64,000 nucleotides of DNA from Acheta domesticus (GCA_031308135.1 JAHLJT010009436.1:159197302-159261301), one strand, 5' to 3'. Positions 34,901-46,521 are shown, counted from the stretch's first letter. The notes: a model not told the origin generated them from the letters alone. Numbers and translations are program-made.

Positions 34901-37318
34901 AGTAAAAGTAACCTTTAATGAAGAAATTTTAGGTATTAAACAAAAATATTGAACCAGATTATTTTATAGATGTTTGAAAATTCGTTTCCGGACAACCTAT
35001 CTCTCTATAGACCCCCTATGCTCACAGCCAAGACCTTCGTCTCGCCTAAAAGAAAATCTGTGAAGTGCGCGGGATTGGGGCGAAACAGCGCGGGTGAACG
35101 CCCGAAATAAACGAGCATTAACGCGACTCATTCCAATATGCAGGAGCTGGCATTTGGGAAGTATATGAGTATTGTTAATTAAAATCACCTCATACATTCC
35201 CCTGACAGAAGCGACATCTTCAATCGCTTATTTTTACTTTCTCGATACCGCTTCCGCGGCTATGTAATGCTGCGCGACAAAACGGCAAATTTTCGGCAGA
35301 AAAACTCTTTACGACAAGGCCCTGGTAAAGACACAGATAAATCCAGTTGCTAAAATAAGAAAAAATCCCCTAACACGTGGTGTAGCAGAGAATTCCTTTT
35401 TTGTGGGTTCTTTTGTGGGTGGTTGATCTCAGATCGATCGGGGAATTTGAATGATATTTTAATTGAATTTGAAATCGATATTTTAATTTGAGGGATACTT
35501 TACATGAAGAACATTTTCAAAATTAAAAAAAAATTGCATTATCGATTTTGATTAAAGTTTGTTTTTGGATAGTGTAAAGGACGTTTAAAAGAATAGAGCA
35601 GGTCTCATGTTCGTTAAAAACCCTGATTTTTCGAAAATTGCAAAATTTCAATTTTTTTGGACGTGTTCCTACAACTAAACTATTCAAGATATTTTTTCTT
35701 AATACATTCTGTTCCTTAAAGATAGATTTGGAAATAAGGTCGTGTACTACTTTTCGAAAACTTGAGTATTATTTGCGTAATTGTGAGTAAAATATAGGCA
35801 ATTTTTAATTTTGTTTAAACAATCTTTTTCTCAAAAATGGCTGCACTCTTTTGGATGAAAGTTTGTTGTTGGAGAGTCTGAAGGGCGTTTAAAAAAGTGG
35901 TGAAGGTCTCATGTTGATTAAAAACTCTAATTTTTTGAAATTTGAAAAAATCAAACTTTTTTCGGCGTCTTCCTACGACTACAATTATGAAAATACTTTT
36001 TTTCTTAATTAAATGTGTTGCTCAAAAACAGTCCTTCAATGAAGGCCATGTTCAATTCTTGAAAAACGAGTATTTTCCGCGAAATTGTGTGTCAAACAGG
36101 AAATTTTTATTTTCTTTAAACCATTTTCTCTTAAAAACGGCTCTACGTTTGTTACTAAATTTAGACCTTAGGAAGAGTAACGGACTCTTAAGAAAATGGT
36201 GCAGGTCTCATGTTCATTGAAATGCTTGATTTTAGAAACGTTTAAAAATGTTTTAAAATTTTAGGCATCTTCCTACAACTACAATTGTGAAAATACAGTT
36301 TTTTCTTAGTGAAATGTGTTTATTAAACACATCTTTGAATAAGGTCATGTTGATTTTTTTGGAAATATGAGTATTTTTGGTATAATTTCGTGAGAAACAT
36401 AATAGCCCACTCCCAATTGATTGCACTCCGTCAACTTTATGAAGGTAATTCCAGAAGAATACTTCGTAAGTGAGAATTTATTTCATATTTTTGGTTCGTT
36501 TCTTACATTCATTTATTACAAATTATTTTTTTTAAATTTATTTAAAACCTATTTTCAAGTGCGGTCTTTCATTGAGTTAAATGTAAAAACGAATAGATGA
36601 TTTCGCTTTGCATAATAAGATTTGGGAATGAGTAATGTGCATAAAAACCGAGTAGTATTGATGAATATATAACAATATTATATTTAATTATTATATTTTT
36701 GTATCCATTGTCATTTTTTTGTCAGAGGTATCAACAATGCTAATTTGCAAAATGTATCCCATACAATTAGCAGTCATTGTTGCATGTTGCAACATTGTTG
36801 TAACGTCTCACTGATAAGGCGATAATGATGGCCGTAGGTTTGACGTTAATGCAAACTAATAATTTTATTAACGACTGAAATACGCATTGCGCATCGTTGG
36901 TAGATTTATGTAGAACGTGGATAAACTGAATTCAATGGCATAAACCTGTTTTCGTTTAAACGTTTGAATTAAAAAAAATATTTTTCACGTTTCGTTTGTT
37001 TAAGAATTTTTCAAATAGTAATTAAGTGAGAGAAATTGTCATAATATAAAATACATAGCTATTGGCGATATTGCGAGAAAGTACGTGCTGTTGTAGCACT
37101 GTTAGTTGATGAGCGTACAGGCAATCACTAGTCCTAGTAAAGAGAAAAAACTAGATATAAACGAATGTCTTTATAAGTAAATTGTAGAGATTTAATGATT
37201 GTGATTTTCTTAATGGGTTATGTAGGCCACTTAACATTTCGCAAAAATTTTATGGAAAAATTGGAAAAAAATTGGAAAATATTTTACAAGTTAATTAGTA
37301 TTTTTTTCTTATTTCCAG
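31987..37318. other. Intron 4 of right glutaminase-like gene, with repeats
   Basis: Contains a GC-rich block with LTR-like ends (32690-34262) and AT-rich repeat-X-related sequence at about 35250-37105, the latter ending in TATTGCGAGAAAGTACGTGC. No host exon recognised. Confidence 0.55.
32690..34262. repeat. Possible solo LTR or LTR-like block
   Basis: Begins TGTAGCGTTACC and ends GACGTGGCA, flanked on both sides by ATAT (a possible 4-bp target duplication, weak in AT-rich DNA). The interior is GC-rich with an AATAAA at about 33860. No internal gag/pol frame is present. Frames inside it (for example 33586-33842) overlap on one strand and look compositional. Confidence 0.3.
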
Positions 37319-37434
37319 CAAACCTTTGACTTATGGATTGGCTTTGCAGCAGTTGGGAAGTGAAACGGTTCACAAATTTGTTGGGCAAGAGCCCAGCGGC
37401 CAACAATTTAATGCGTTGATTCTTGATATACACG
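37319..37434 (+). CDS. GLS: Glutaminase-like protein (right paralogue), exon 5
   Basis: 116 nt after acceptor TTTCCAG, donor GTCAG. It encodes KPLTYGLALQQLGSETVHKF, then VGQEPSGQQFNALILDIH. The leading Lys corresponds to KGA Lys289 of the S-x-x-K motif. It differs from the left paralogue at five of 38 residues (K/Q, K/T, E/Q, V/Q, K/I). The last three changes lie in the region that corresponds to the flexible gating and BPTES-contact loop of kidney-type glutaminase. Confidence 0.93.
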
Positions 37435-39509
37435 GTCAGTTCCTACATAAGAGCAAGTCACTTTTTAGAAATTACTATTGTATTTAACATTAGCCAATGA
37501 TTTACGGTAATTTGAGTTCATTTTAATGAAATAATGTTTGGAATTTGCCTTATTTAATGGATTTTCATTCATTTAACTTCTTTATATATGATAAAGAGTA
37601 GGTTGGATGAACCTGAACTCCTTCGAGATACGTCCAGAGGTAGCGCAGCAATGGAAATGGAGAAAGAATGAACGTGTGTAAGAACATGAGTTAGAAAAGT
37701 AATTTTACGAACAAGATAATTCGTACAATTTAAGACCCTGTATTGTCATACCGTAGTTTACTGCTTCTAATGTACACGTTAGCGACAGTATAAGAATGAT
37801 TTTCGTTACAAGCACAGTGACCATTCCACAATTTGCAGCTGCAGAATCCGAGACTGAATCGTCAACTCAGGAAAAACTAGGCATTTGAGGCCGTCATACC
37901 TTTCTTGCCTCATCTCTCTAAGATGTCACTTCCAGAAGTTTGTCGGTGTAGTTCAGGTCCTTGCAAGTATCGAAACATTCACGCCTAACCATTAAAATAG
38001 GACAACCGGTACTTAATGACTGCTAGATACCGTCGTTGCCAACATTTTTATTGTTCAAAATATGCGGTTTTTGGATGGCTTACCCATACTCAGATCTGCC
38101 GTCTAGGATCAAGAATTTCTCTATGATGTGATTGCCGTTTGGTAATCCATTGAAAGTTGTTCATTTGAATAGTTAGTTGTGCTACATGATGATGCAGACT
38201 TTCTCGATCCAGATAGTTTATTAATATCTATAGCGTGGTGAAGGAGTTGTTATTATTATCATCAATGGACTGCTTTAGGTGGATGCCCTATCATAGTTAT
38301 CATTCCGACCATCAATACCATCAATAGCTTCGAAGGACCAGAGCGTTTGTTGGAGGCGAACACACACGCGCTGTAAGTGTTGGAATAAAGTCATAACTCC
38401 AGGGAGGTGGTTGTCATTTGGGCAATTCAGAAGGCTTGAGTGGACTTAATACATATAATTGAGCTGTATAATTGTTACAGTTAATTAATTTGCTCAGATT
38501 GTCATACCGTGCAAAGGCATAGTTTATGAAAATTAAAAGAAGCACACACTGTTGGTGTGGCTGGGCTTAAGACAGTAATAGTATGCTACAACTGAACCCA
38601 ATAGAAACATATTCTGAAAACATCATCTGAATGAAATGGATGCAAGGAGGCAGAATCATGACACACATTAAAACATATCCCAGACGGACAGTCGGACGGA
38701 GTGACGGACTGACGGACAGTGGGGCAGACGGACTGACGTAAATCAATTTTTCGATACCAAGGACCCATAACCCGTGGATTCTGACTACACAAATGAAGTA
38801 ATTTGCAACGTATTCGAACAAGATTTATTCACCATTTCGAAATCAGGGCCTCATAATGCAAGTTTTTCTTTAAACAATCGCCGTTTCCTGACGCTGCATT
38901 ACAATACTTCAACATACTACGTTGTTTGCATTATTTTTGTGCTCCTGTTCCCACAAGATCTTACCAATAGATCATCATCTACTATAAGTACAATTATTGA
39001 CAATTTGTCCTTTTCAAAATTCACTAGACGCCAGACGTTTAAGAAATCTCGAGGCACAGAACGAAGGGGCAGGTAACTAACTATGGTGCTCGTGTGAATC
39101 CTAGCCCCAATGCTCAAATGTAAAGGCACTGAAACTTTAATTATCACTGACTTTACATTAAGCACAGTGAAACAGGTGCATTTACATGACATATATGAAA
39201 TCTATTTCCACACATTGCAAATGCTCGTGGAAACTGGTGACGGAAATGCTGGTTTTCGAAATACTTAGATACAAAAATAGATACGTGCGAACGACCACTA
39301 TGCGGTGGAACAAAACAGAAACTAGTAGTGGGCATCATTTTTCAGAAATAAGCGTCTGACGCTGGCAGTTGTGCATTAATCATCATAATACTTCTATTAG
39401 TTAGCCTCATATCAATATAATAAGTAAAATGCATTTACTACAATACTAATTCGACTTGTGCCTTTGCATCTGATCCTGATAAGTAAAGTACTTTTCTTGC
39501 AAATTTCAG

Positions 39510-39631
39510 ATATGCCACATAATCCAATGATTAATCCAGGAGGAATAATTGTGTGTGGTCTTCTTAAGTCCTTGGTATACGAAAACCACGCAATTGATGA
39601 CATCTTGACAGAAATAATGACACTAGTAAAG
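39510..39631 (+). CDS. GLS: Glutaminase-like protein (right paralogue), exon 6
   Basis: 122 nt after acceptor AAATTTCAG, donor GTAAGA. It encodes (D)MPHNPMINPGGIIVCGLLKS, then LVYENHAIDDILTEIMTLVK. The Asn of MINPGG matches the substrate-binding Asn335 of human KGA. The family usually has Ala after it; here it is Pro. Confidence 0.92.
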
Positions 39632-41624
39632 GTAAGAAAGCACTTATGATAGTTACTTAATCAAGAGTTTTCCATTTGAAACGCGTTTCCTTGAGCCCCG
39701 GAATCCCTACTCCCACTCCTTTACCAACATTAGTTGAATTAAAAATAAATGACAGTAACGAAAATTTTTGAATAAATCTGAGCACCAGAAATGTTTGCTC
39801 CTGTGTAAAAGAAACTATTTTTCAAATATCAAAACCGTACTGCAGATTTCATGTGATATTACTACAATGATTACCAAACCCGCTACTTCTCTACTATCTA
39901 CCAAAATCAGGGTGCAAGAAACCGAGCTTGGATAATAACACCAATTTTGTCGTGGTCCACTGTTGTTCTTACTTTCTCACACTTACTTCGAAAGAAGAGA
40001 AAGTTATGGAATCGTCCGACGGAAAACAGGGAATTTTCGTCTGAAAAACTTATTGCTGGGTCCTGGTAACGAAAAAGTGGAGAAACTTTGTTTATATATG
40101 AGGCGTTCAGGAGACAATCTGATTAACTCCAATTTTTTTAAATTGTGAATAATATAGTTGTGTTCCGCAAGTAAATATTTGTCAGTGGCCAAGACGACGA
40201 ACTCCACATTTAACTGGTTTGTCGCTAGAATGTCCTAATTGCTCTTTCAAATGAACATTTTATCTGTTGTTTGGGTGGTCAGTGTGATTAACTCCCTGGT
40301 TCCATGACAGATGTTTAACCGAACTGTTTTGAACTGAACTGAATTGATTCGCGTTTTCCAACTTTACTGTCTTTACGTAAGAGCTATTTCTTGCGTGTTC
40401 TTTCTTATTTCAATCAAGAAAAAGCAATAATGCTAAACATAAAGTCATGTACTCCGGCTCATGCGGCGGTCGAAACCGCAACATCAAAGTTGTTCTCTCT
40501 CTTATGAAATATCTGCAAAATCACAATGGTAACACTCAGACATACCCTTAATTGTAAAGAAAAATGAATGAGTTTATTCAAAATATGCTGAAGCAGTTAA
40601 AGAATTTTTTATAAATAAAAAACTTTAACTGTTTATATTGAAAATAATAGTAAATTTTAACACGTATTCAGAAATCAGAATCCATGTTCTGTGGGTCCAT
40701 GATACCAGAAAATCGATTGATGACAAAACGTCTGTCACTCCGTCTGTTTGTCTGTCCGTCCGTCTGTGCTCAACGCTGGCGCTGAAAGCATTCTGACGAT
40801 ATTCTTCAAAATTGATATCCCCCTATCAATTGAAATGAACGCGAGACCCTCTAATAAGTTTGAAAAGTATATTTTGATTTTTGAGGATACTTTATATGAA
40901 GCATAAGCAACTTTCTCAAAATGCAAAGGACGTTTAAGAGAATGGAGCAGGTCTAATTTCCATTGAAATTCCTGATTTTTTACCAAGTGACTCCAACGTT
41001 TTTTATTTAACTTCGTTATTGAATAGCGTGAAACATTTGAAAGAATGGCATAGGCTCTATGTTCGTTAAAAACCCAGATTTTTCGAAAATTGAAAAAATC
41101 CAAATTTTTTCGGAGTCTTCTTTCAACTACTATTATGGAGATGAATTTTTTCTTAATGAAATGCTTTCATTAAAGCAAATCTAAAAATAATGTCATGCTC
41201 AATTTTTCCAAAAAATGAGTGTTTTAAGCAATTTTGGGTCAAAGGTAGGCAATTTTTATTTTCTTAAAAACGGCACATTTTGTATTAAATTTAGACCTTA
41301 GATAGCATAAAGAACGCTTTAGAGAATGGTGCAGGTCTCAGGTTCGTTAAAATGTCTGATTTAACGAAAAGGTTTAAAAAATTAATTTTTTTAGTGGTTT
41401 TCCTACAACTACAATTGTGCTATCTATTTGTTCGAACTTTCTCATTTTTAACTGACAAGCAATACTCATACAAAGATTATGTAGTGAAACATAATTTGTT
41501 GGAATACCTTGTGTGTCTGTAACTCTGTTGTTGATACTACATAGGTTGAAACTAATTCATGAATATATTAATATTTACATATACATTAATTTAGCAATAA
41601 CGAAATTAAATGGCGTTGTTTCAG
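39632..41624. other. Intron 6 of right glutaminase-like gene
   Basis: Contains a repeat related to the X group at about 40660-41430 (CGTCTGTTTGTCTGTCCGTC near its start, then TTTTTCG-rich modules). No coding exon recognised; the frame at 39963-40148 has no family resemblance. Confidence 0.5.
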
Positions 41625-41783
41625 GATCTGGCGGCAGATGAGTATGTTGACTTCAGTAATGAAGTGTATGGATCTGAAAAGGCAACAGGATTCCGAAATC
41701 GTGCAATAGCATATTTGATGATGGAAAAAAAATGTTTCCCGCCATCTATAACCGTGGACGATGTTCTAAGATTATATTATAAA
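41625..41783 (+). CDS. GLS: Glutaminase-like protein (right paralogue), exon 7
   Basis: 159 nt, phase 0 at both ends; acceptor TTGTTTCAG, donor GTAATT. It encodes DLAADEYVDFSNEVYGSEKA, then TGFRNRAIAYLMMEKKCFPP and SITVDDVLRLYYK. By alignment to human KGA, the Glu of SEK is Glu381, the Asn of FRN is Asn388 and the Tyr of LRLY is Tyr414. All three active-site residues are kept. Confidence 0.93.
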
Positions 41784-41908
41784 GTAATTTATATAACTAA
41801 TAACAAATTTTGTATAAATATAATAACTTATTCAAAAATTTCAATATGAACTTCATGATTTGCTAAAACATATTACGACTACCAATCCTTTGATGTTTTT
41901 CTACGTAG

Positions 41909-42085
41909 AGTGGCAGCATTTTAGGGAACTGTGAAACACTATCAGTAATCGCAGCAACTTTAGCAAATGGTGGAGTTTGTCCATTGACCAATAAAATGGT
42001 TTTGAGGCAAGATGTAGTGGAAAACATGTTGTCGTTAATGCAAAGTTGTGGCATGTACGACTATTCAGGGCATTTCGCATTCCAA
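41909..42085 (+). CDS. GLS: Glutaminase-like protein (right paralogue), exon 8
   Basis: 177 nt after acceptor CTACGTAG, donor GTAAGTAAC. It encodes [20 protein letters not shown], then [20 protein letters not shown] and [19 protein letters not shown]. The Tyr of GMYD is KGA Tyr466, the general base partner of the catalytic Ser, and is kept even though the Ser is lost. The next exon is 9.8 kb away because a LINE stack starts 43 bp after the donor. Confidence 0.95.
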
Positions 42086-42101
42086 GTAAGTAACATCTTA
42101 T

Positions 42102-42127
42102 TCATTATTATTATTATTATTATTATT
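42102..42127. repeat. (ATT)n microsatellite, LINE target
   Basis: Trinucleotide tract between exon 8 of the glutaminase-like gene and the 3' end of LINE copy A. Confidence 0.95.
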
Positions 42128-42230
42128 CCATTACATCACGACTAAAGATCTTATGAGTCGGCTGAATATAAAATCCACTCCAGGTTGCAACCAGCTACCT
42201 AAGGAGCAGATTCGGTGACTATCAGTGCCT

Positions 42231-44891
42231 CTACAATACTTTACGCAAAATGTGGGCTGTTCCAAATAAAGCTATTTCTTGCACTTCCCAGTCTTTTGAA
42301 TTACCTGGGAGTTTAGACAAGTTCTTACTCAAATTTTGCGGAACAAATCCCAGAGCTCCGATAACTATCGGGACGACCTGTGCTTTTACGCCCCACATTC
42401 GGCTGATCTCGATTTCCAAACTCTTGTATTTAAGACGTTTCTCTGCCTCCTTGGTAACGACGTTTTGATCGCAAGGTACAGCAACATCGATAAGTAAACA
42501 CGATTTTTTCGCCAAATCCCGGATAACTATATCCGGTTTGTTTGCCGCTATCGTGCGATCTGTTTGAACTTGTTGGTCGTACAATATCGTACACAATCCA
42601 ACAGACGTCACCGGTTTCGGTGAGTGTTCATACCACTTGGGGCATGTGTTTGGAACTTCGAGTGCGGTACAGATCTGCCAGTGGAGGTAGCTACACACCC
42701 TGTCATGTCTTTTAAGGTATTCGGTCTTTGCTAGGATTGGACAAGCTGAGACAATATGATCAATGGTTTCTACTTGCTCCAGGCAAATGCGGCATTTGTC
42801 ATCTTGGGAAATTTTGAGAACCGCTTTATCATAATGTCGTGTTCTCAAGGCCTGATCTTGGGCAGCTATTACAAGTGCTTCCGATTCTGGCTTCATCCTT
42901 CCCCTTTTAAGCCACATAAATGATTGATCTTTATTGATCTGCACCTTGTCCATTCTTTTTAGGTATTGACCGTGGAGTGGTTTGTCTCTCCACGATTTCT
43001 TTAACATTTTTTGTGTCTCACACTTCATGTTTAGCAGCATCAGAAGTTCAGTGTCTGTGTTATTCGACGTGTCTTGCCTAGTTTTCTTCGCAATGTTTCT
43101 TGCTACACTAACAATGCCTCTGTTTCCCATTCTTCGGTCAGATTTCATGACCTGTCTCATTAGAGGGTCGTCTTGATGGCTGACTACATACTTCCCCAAC
43201 CCGACTATTGCGTTGTGCCAGGAGGCCTCAATTTGTCTGAGGCCTCTTCCTCCTTCCTTACGTGCCACATAAAGTCTATGTATATCAGCTCGAGGGTGGG
43301 CAGCATGATGCATTGTTAGCAGTTTTCTGGTTTTTCGATCCATGGTGCGAATTTCTTGCTCAGTCCAGTCCACTAGTCCAAAACTGTATTCGGCTACAGG
43401 TACCGCCAAACTACCTATTGCAGATATTTTATTCCTGGAATTCAGAGCGGACTGCAGGACCAGTCTCACTCTCCTATAATACTCCCTACGAATTCTCTCT
43501 TTCATTCTGTCATTCGAGATGGTTTCACATTCTTCAATGCCCAGATATTTGTAAGTTTTACCTGGCTCAAGATCTTGAATCACAGTGTGCGTATCAATTT
43601 CAATGTTCTCAGACGTTGTGAGTTTCCCTCTTTTTAAATTGATTTTTGCACACTTGTCAAGACCAAACTTCACGCAGATGTCATTGCTAAAGTCATTCAC
43701 GACAGACAGCATTTGGGAGAGAATCGCTTCATTCTTGGCAAACACTTTCAGATCATCCATGTAAAACAAATGTGATACTGGCCTTTCATCACCATGGAGC
43801 TTAAAACCAAAGTCAGCTTGCGACAACTGTCTCGATAGTGGGATCAAACTAATGCAAAACAGCAGAGGGGATAGTGAATCTCCTTGAAAAATACCCCTGT
43901 AAATCTGAATACTTCTGGTTTCTACTGCTTCCTTTCCGCTGTGGATTAGTAACCTGGTACTCCACGACTTCATACTAGCCTTGCAAAATTCAATAAGTCT
44001 AGGATGAAATCGATAGATCTCCAGGGTCTTCAAAATCCAATCGTGTGGTACACTATCAAAGGCCTTTTGGTAGTCAATCCAAGCCATGCTCAAATTACGT
44101 TTGCGTTTCTTTACATCATTCAAGATGACTTTATTCAGTAGCAAGATTTCCTTACACCCATAAGAGCCTTTACGACATCCTTTTTGTTCAGCTGGCATTA
44201 GATGATTCTTATCTAGATGTCTATACATTTTGTCAGCTATGGCTGAAGTTATAACTTTGTACAGTACTGGCAGACAAGTAATTGGCCTGTAGTTCTTCGC
44301 CAAAGAGCTGTCTCCCGCTTTGGGTAGCAAATACGTGATGCCGCGTGTGAGCCATTCCGGGATTTCCTTTGGGTTTTCAAAAATTTTATTAACAGCCTTT
44401 GCTAGATGAGAATGTATTGCTGTTAATTTCTTAATCCAATAAATCTGGATCTTATCAATCCCGGGGGACTTCCAGTTTCCCATGTTCTTAATTGCTTGGA
44501 AGAGGTCCTCTTCCGAGAATTGGTGAACATCTTCCAAAATGCCTGCCCAAAATGCTTCGACGTCATCTTTTGAAGGAGTAACAGCTTTGCCATTCGGTTT
44601 TTGAGTCAGACTGCGATAGAATCTCTTCGCGTCTGTTTCAAACAACCAGTTCTGTACACGGAAATCTATTCTACGTTTGTACCTTCTTATTCGTTGAGCC
44701 CATGCTTGAATTTTCTCTTTTAGCTTCTCAACTACCATTAGCCTACTGGTGTCATTTTCAATTTGGTATTTTTGTTCAACATTGAATATTTTTCGTTGAA
44801 CTTTAGAGGTGTGCGTTGATTTAGAAGATGCCTCAGCTAAGAATGATATTTCACGCCGGGTGTCGGCTATCCGTTTCATAATTCTGTTCAT
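42231..44891 (-). CDS. LINE copy A: reverse transcriptase / restriction-like endonuclease
   Basis: 886 residues. The N-terminal basic helices (1-100) are followed by RT: motif A AWIDYQKAFDSVPHDW at about 270-285, motif B RGIFQGDSLSP at 332-342 and catalytic YMDD at 377-380. The CCHC knuckle is at 700-717 (C-x2-C-x8-H-x4-C). The PD-(D/E)xK endonuclease is at about 785-830 (KPDIVIRDL, IDVAVP, then the K-rich EAEKRLKYKS). The protein would nick the target and prime cDNA synthesis there. Its ATG overlaps the stop of the upstream frame by four bases (ATGA). Comparison with copy B, where both parts share one frame, suggests this start is the product of a frameshift. Confidence 0.9.
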   Translation of the reverse strand: MNRIMKRIADTRREISFLAEASSKSTHTSKVQRKIFNVEQKYQIENDTSRLMVVEKLKEKIQAWAQRIRRYKRRIDFRVQNWLFETDAKRFYRSLTQKPNGKAVTPSKDDVEAFWAGILEDVHQFSEEDLFQAIKNMGNWKSPGIDKIQIYWIKKLTAIHSHLAKAVNKIFENPKEIPEWLTRGITYLLPKAGDSSLAKNYRPITCLPVLYKVITSAIADKMYRHLDKNHLMPAEQKGCRKGSYGCKEILLLNKVILNDVKKRKRNLSMAWIDYQKAFDSVPHDWILKTLEIYRFHPRLIEFCKASMKSWSTRLLIHSGKEAVETRSIQIYRGIFQGDSLSPLLFCISLIPLSRQLSQADFGFKLHGDERPVSHLFYMDDLKVFAKNEAILSQMLSVVNDFSNDICVKFGLDKCAKINLKRGKLTTSENIEIDTHTVIQDLEPGKTYKYLGIEECETISNDRMKERIRREYYRRVRLVLQSALNSRNKISAIGSLAVPVAEYSFGLVDWTEQEIRTMDRKTRKLLTMHHAAHPRADIHRLYVARKEGGRGLRQIEASWHNAIVGLGKYVVSHQDDPLMRQVMKSDRRMGNRGIVSVARNIAKKTRQDTSNNTDTELLMLLNMKCETQKMLKKSWRDKPLHGQYLKRMDKVQINKDQSFMWLKRGRMKPESEALVIAAQDQALRTRHYDKAVLKISQDDKCRICLEQVETIDHIVSACPILAKTEYLKRHDRVCSYLHWQICTALEVPNTCPKWYEHSPKPVTSVGLCTILYDQQVQTDRTIAANKPDIVIRDLAKKSCLLIDVAVPCDQNVVTKEAEKRLKYKSLEIEISRMWGVKAQVVPIVIGALGFVPQNLSKNLSKLPGNSKDWEVQEIALFGTAHILRKVL

Positions 44892-45754
44892 CCATGGGGT
44901 ACAGAGCTGTTTACTCTGGTTTGCTGTCGGCCGTCGGTGTTCTTGGCTGGCCCCAAAATTATCTGAGATACTAGATATCCAGTTGCATATATGATGTGAT
45001 TGATTTCAGTAATATCTAGATCTCTGCCTGGGGTCTCCACCACCTCATTTAAGACAGAATTCACTGTTTCTATCACTCTTTTAGCTTTGGCATTTTCGTA
45101 TATTCTCCTCAACGGTTCGCGAGATTCAAACGGAAGTTGACTAACTCTTTCTATCTCGCGCCGAAGGAGATTTCGCATCATGTCCTTATCGTGTAATTCA
45201 TTGCCAGATGAGTTTTCACCACTGACGTGTGTTTCACTGGAAAGAGATGAACCTTCCACGGGATCATCATTTTCAAGTTCTACATGTTCGTCATGTGGAT
45301 TGTTCGAGCGAAATACATACTCCGCATTTCTCTCAATGTCAGCAAGTTGTTCTGCTGTGAATTTTCCACTGCTGAGTATGTATCGTCGTTGGCTGGCAAG
45401 CTTCTTTGAGTCTAGGGTAGGTCTCATATCTGGGTTCCGCTCTCTCCATACCTTGAAAACTTCTATTTCTGAGCCCCCATTTTTCGCTTTTGCATAGTAA
45501 AAGCACCACATCACCTCCTTTAATTCATCCCGGGTCCATCTCTGACGATGGCTTCGAGCTACTGCCGGCTCTGGGTCCCTGGGACTAACACCCGTGGGAT
45601 GGCCAGACGTCGACAAGGTGACATTAGCTCGGTTTCTGAGCAGGTATGGGACATTGGTAGAACAAGGCACGTTAAGATTCATTACATTGCTTGTTCTATC
45701 CATTTTGCTCATTGGTTTGAATTGAGGATTCGCAGGACGCAAGTTCGAGTTCAC
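44888..45754 (-). CDS. LINE copy A: N-terminal region (Myb/SANT-like segment)
   Basis: 288 residues. RQRWTRDELKEVMWCFYYAK, then a helical KNGGSEIEVFKVWRERNPDM segment resemble the Trp-rich helical region found at the N terminus of R4/Dong-type proteins, with LDSKKLASQRRYIL following. Copy B has the matching RMKWSKEMNISVMRAYY... upstream of, and in frame with, its RT. Here the frame ends at TGA four bases into the next ORF. It is likely to bind DNA or RNA; that function is inferred. Confidence 0.75.
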   Translation of the reverse strand: MNSNLRPANPQFKPMSKMDRTSNVMNLNVPCSTNVPYLLRNRANVTLSTSGHPTGVSPRDPEPAVARSHRQRWTRDELKEVMWCFYYAKAKNGGSEIEVFKVWRERNPDMRPTLDSKKLASQRRYILSSGKFTAEQLADIERNAEYVFRSNNPHDEHVELENDDPVEGSSLSSETHVSGENSSGNELHDKDMMRNLLRREIERVSQLPFESREPLRRIYENAKAKRVIETVNSVLNEVVETPGRDLDITEINHIIYATGYLVSQIILGPAKNTDGRQQTRVNSSVPHG

Positions 45755-46164
45755 AGATCACACTTAACCCTCGGGTTGTTTCCTGCCATCCGTTACTGCG
45801 ACCCACAATGGCCTCGGGGCATCCCCCCGCAGGGCCCAGCAAGGGGTCCCTCCGATCGCCAGTCGGCATTACTAAACCCTACGGGATTTTCACTGACTGC
45901 TGAAGGCAGCCTCCTTCGCTGGCTAATGCAAGGTTCGGGCCTCCACTCTAATCAGTGGCCTGGTGTGCCAACCCAGTTTCTCTCCTGTACCCTCTATGGG
46001 CCGACAACAGGAAGTCCAAAGGTTCATGACCCTTCCCTCTCTACTTACTTCCCACTCTCCTCAAAATGGAGTACTTCTTCGTCTGACCCCTCACCTTCAA
46101 CCTATTCGGCAAGGGAGGCCCTACCGGTAGCTAGGCTACCACTGACATAGCTTTAAGACTCATG

Positions 46165-46217
46165 GGGGTACTCAAGCTCCACCACCAACTCCAAGGTCGT
46201 GTACTCCCTAGGTGGAG
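46165..46217 (-). promoter_or_regulatory. Structured 5' terminus of LINE copy A
   Basis: The first element bases CTCCACC (46217-46211) pair with GGTGGAG (46183-46177). Copy B has CTCCATC and GATGGAG in the same places, a compensatory C-G to U-A change. GGGAGTAC follows the first strand, and a complementary GTACTCC is at 46074-46068. The arrangement recalls HDV-like ribozymes known at the 5' ends of several LINEs, but the catalytic core was not identified. Confidence 0.45.

Positions 46218-46260
<43 letters not shown>
46218..46260. repeat. (TTA)n microsatellite between LINE copies A and B
   Basis: About 14 ATT units separating the 5' end of copy A from the 3' end of copy B. Confidence 0.95.
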
Positions 46261-46521
46261 ACTTTATACTTTTTCTTTTTTTAAATACAAAAATGTCGGG
46301 GTTTACCTGCCCAAGACAAATTTTGTCTGCACAACGTTTGTGGAGATACAAAGAAAATAAAGTATACAGAACAAACACTGAAGAGTTATTCTCGATTTTA
46401 AATCATGCACATTATTTCACAATTCGCAGCATTAACTTCTATTGTTAATTTTCTCAATCAAGGCTTAAAAATTTTCTGATAATGTTCGCTGTACCAAGTA
46501 AAGCCGCTTTTTGCATAGTTC

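Larger units (their letters stand above)
42128..46217 (-). mobile_element. Full-length Dong/R4-type LINE, copy A
   Basis: Non-LTR retrotransposon of 4.1 kb in antisense orientation within intron 8, bounded on both sides by (ATT)n. The order in the element is a 0.46-kb leader, an N-terminal DNA-binding-like region, RT, a CCHC knuckle, a restriction-like endonuclease and a short 3' UTR ending in GTCGTGATGTAATGG. A restriction-like endonuclease downstream of the RT and insertion in TAA repeats fit the Dong element of the R4 clade. Only one frame break is seen (at about 44890). Confidence 0.92.

Noticed and set aside
45548..46150. 200-codon plus-strand open frame
   Set aside because: It lies antisense to the LINE copy A leader and N-terminal ORF and has no recognised domain. 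It is a shadow of a GC-richer region.
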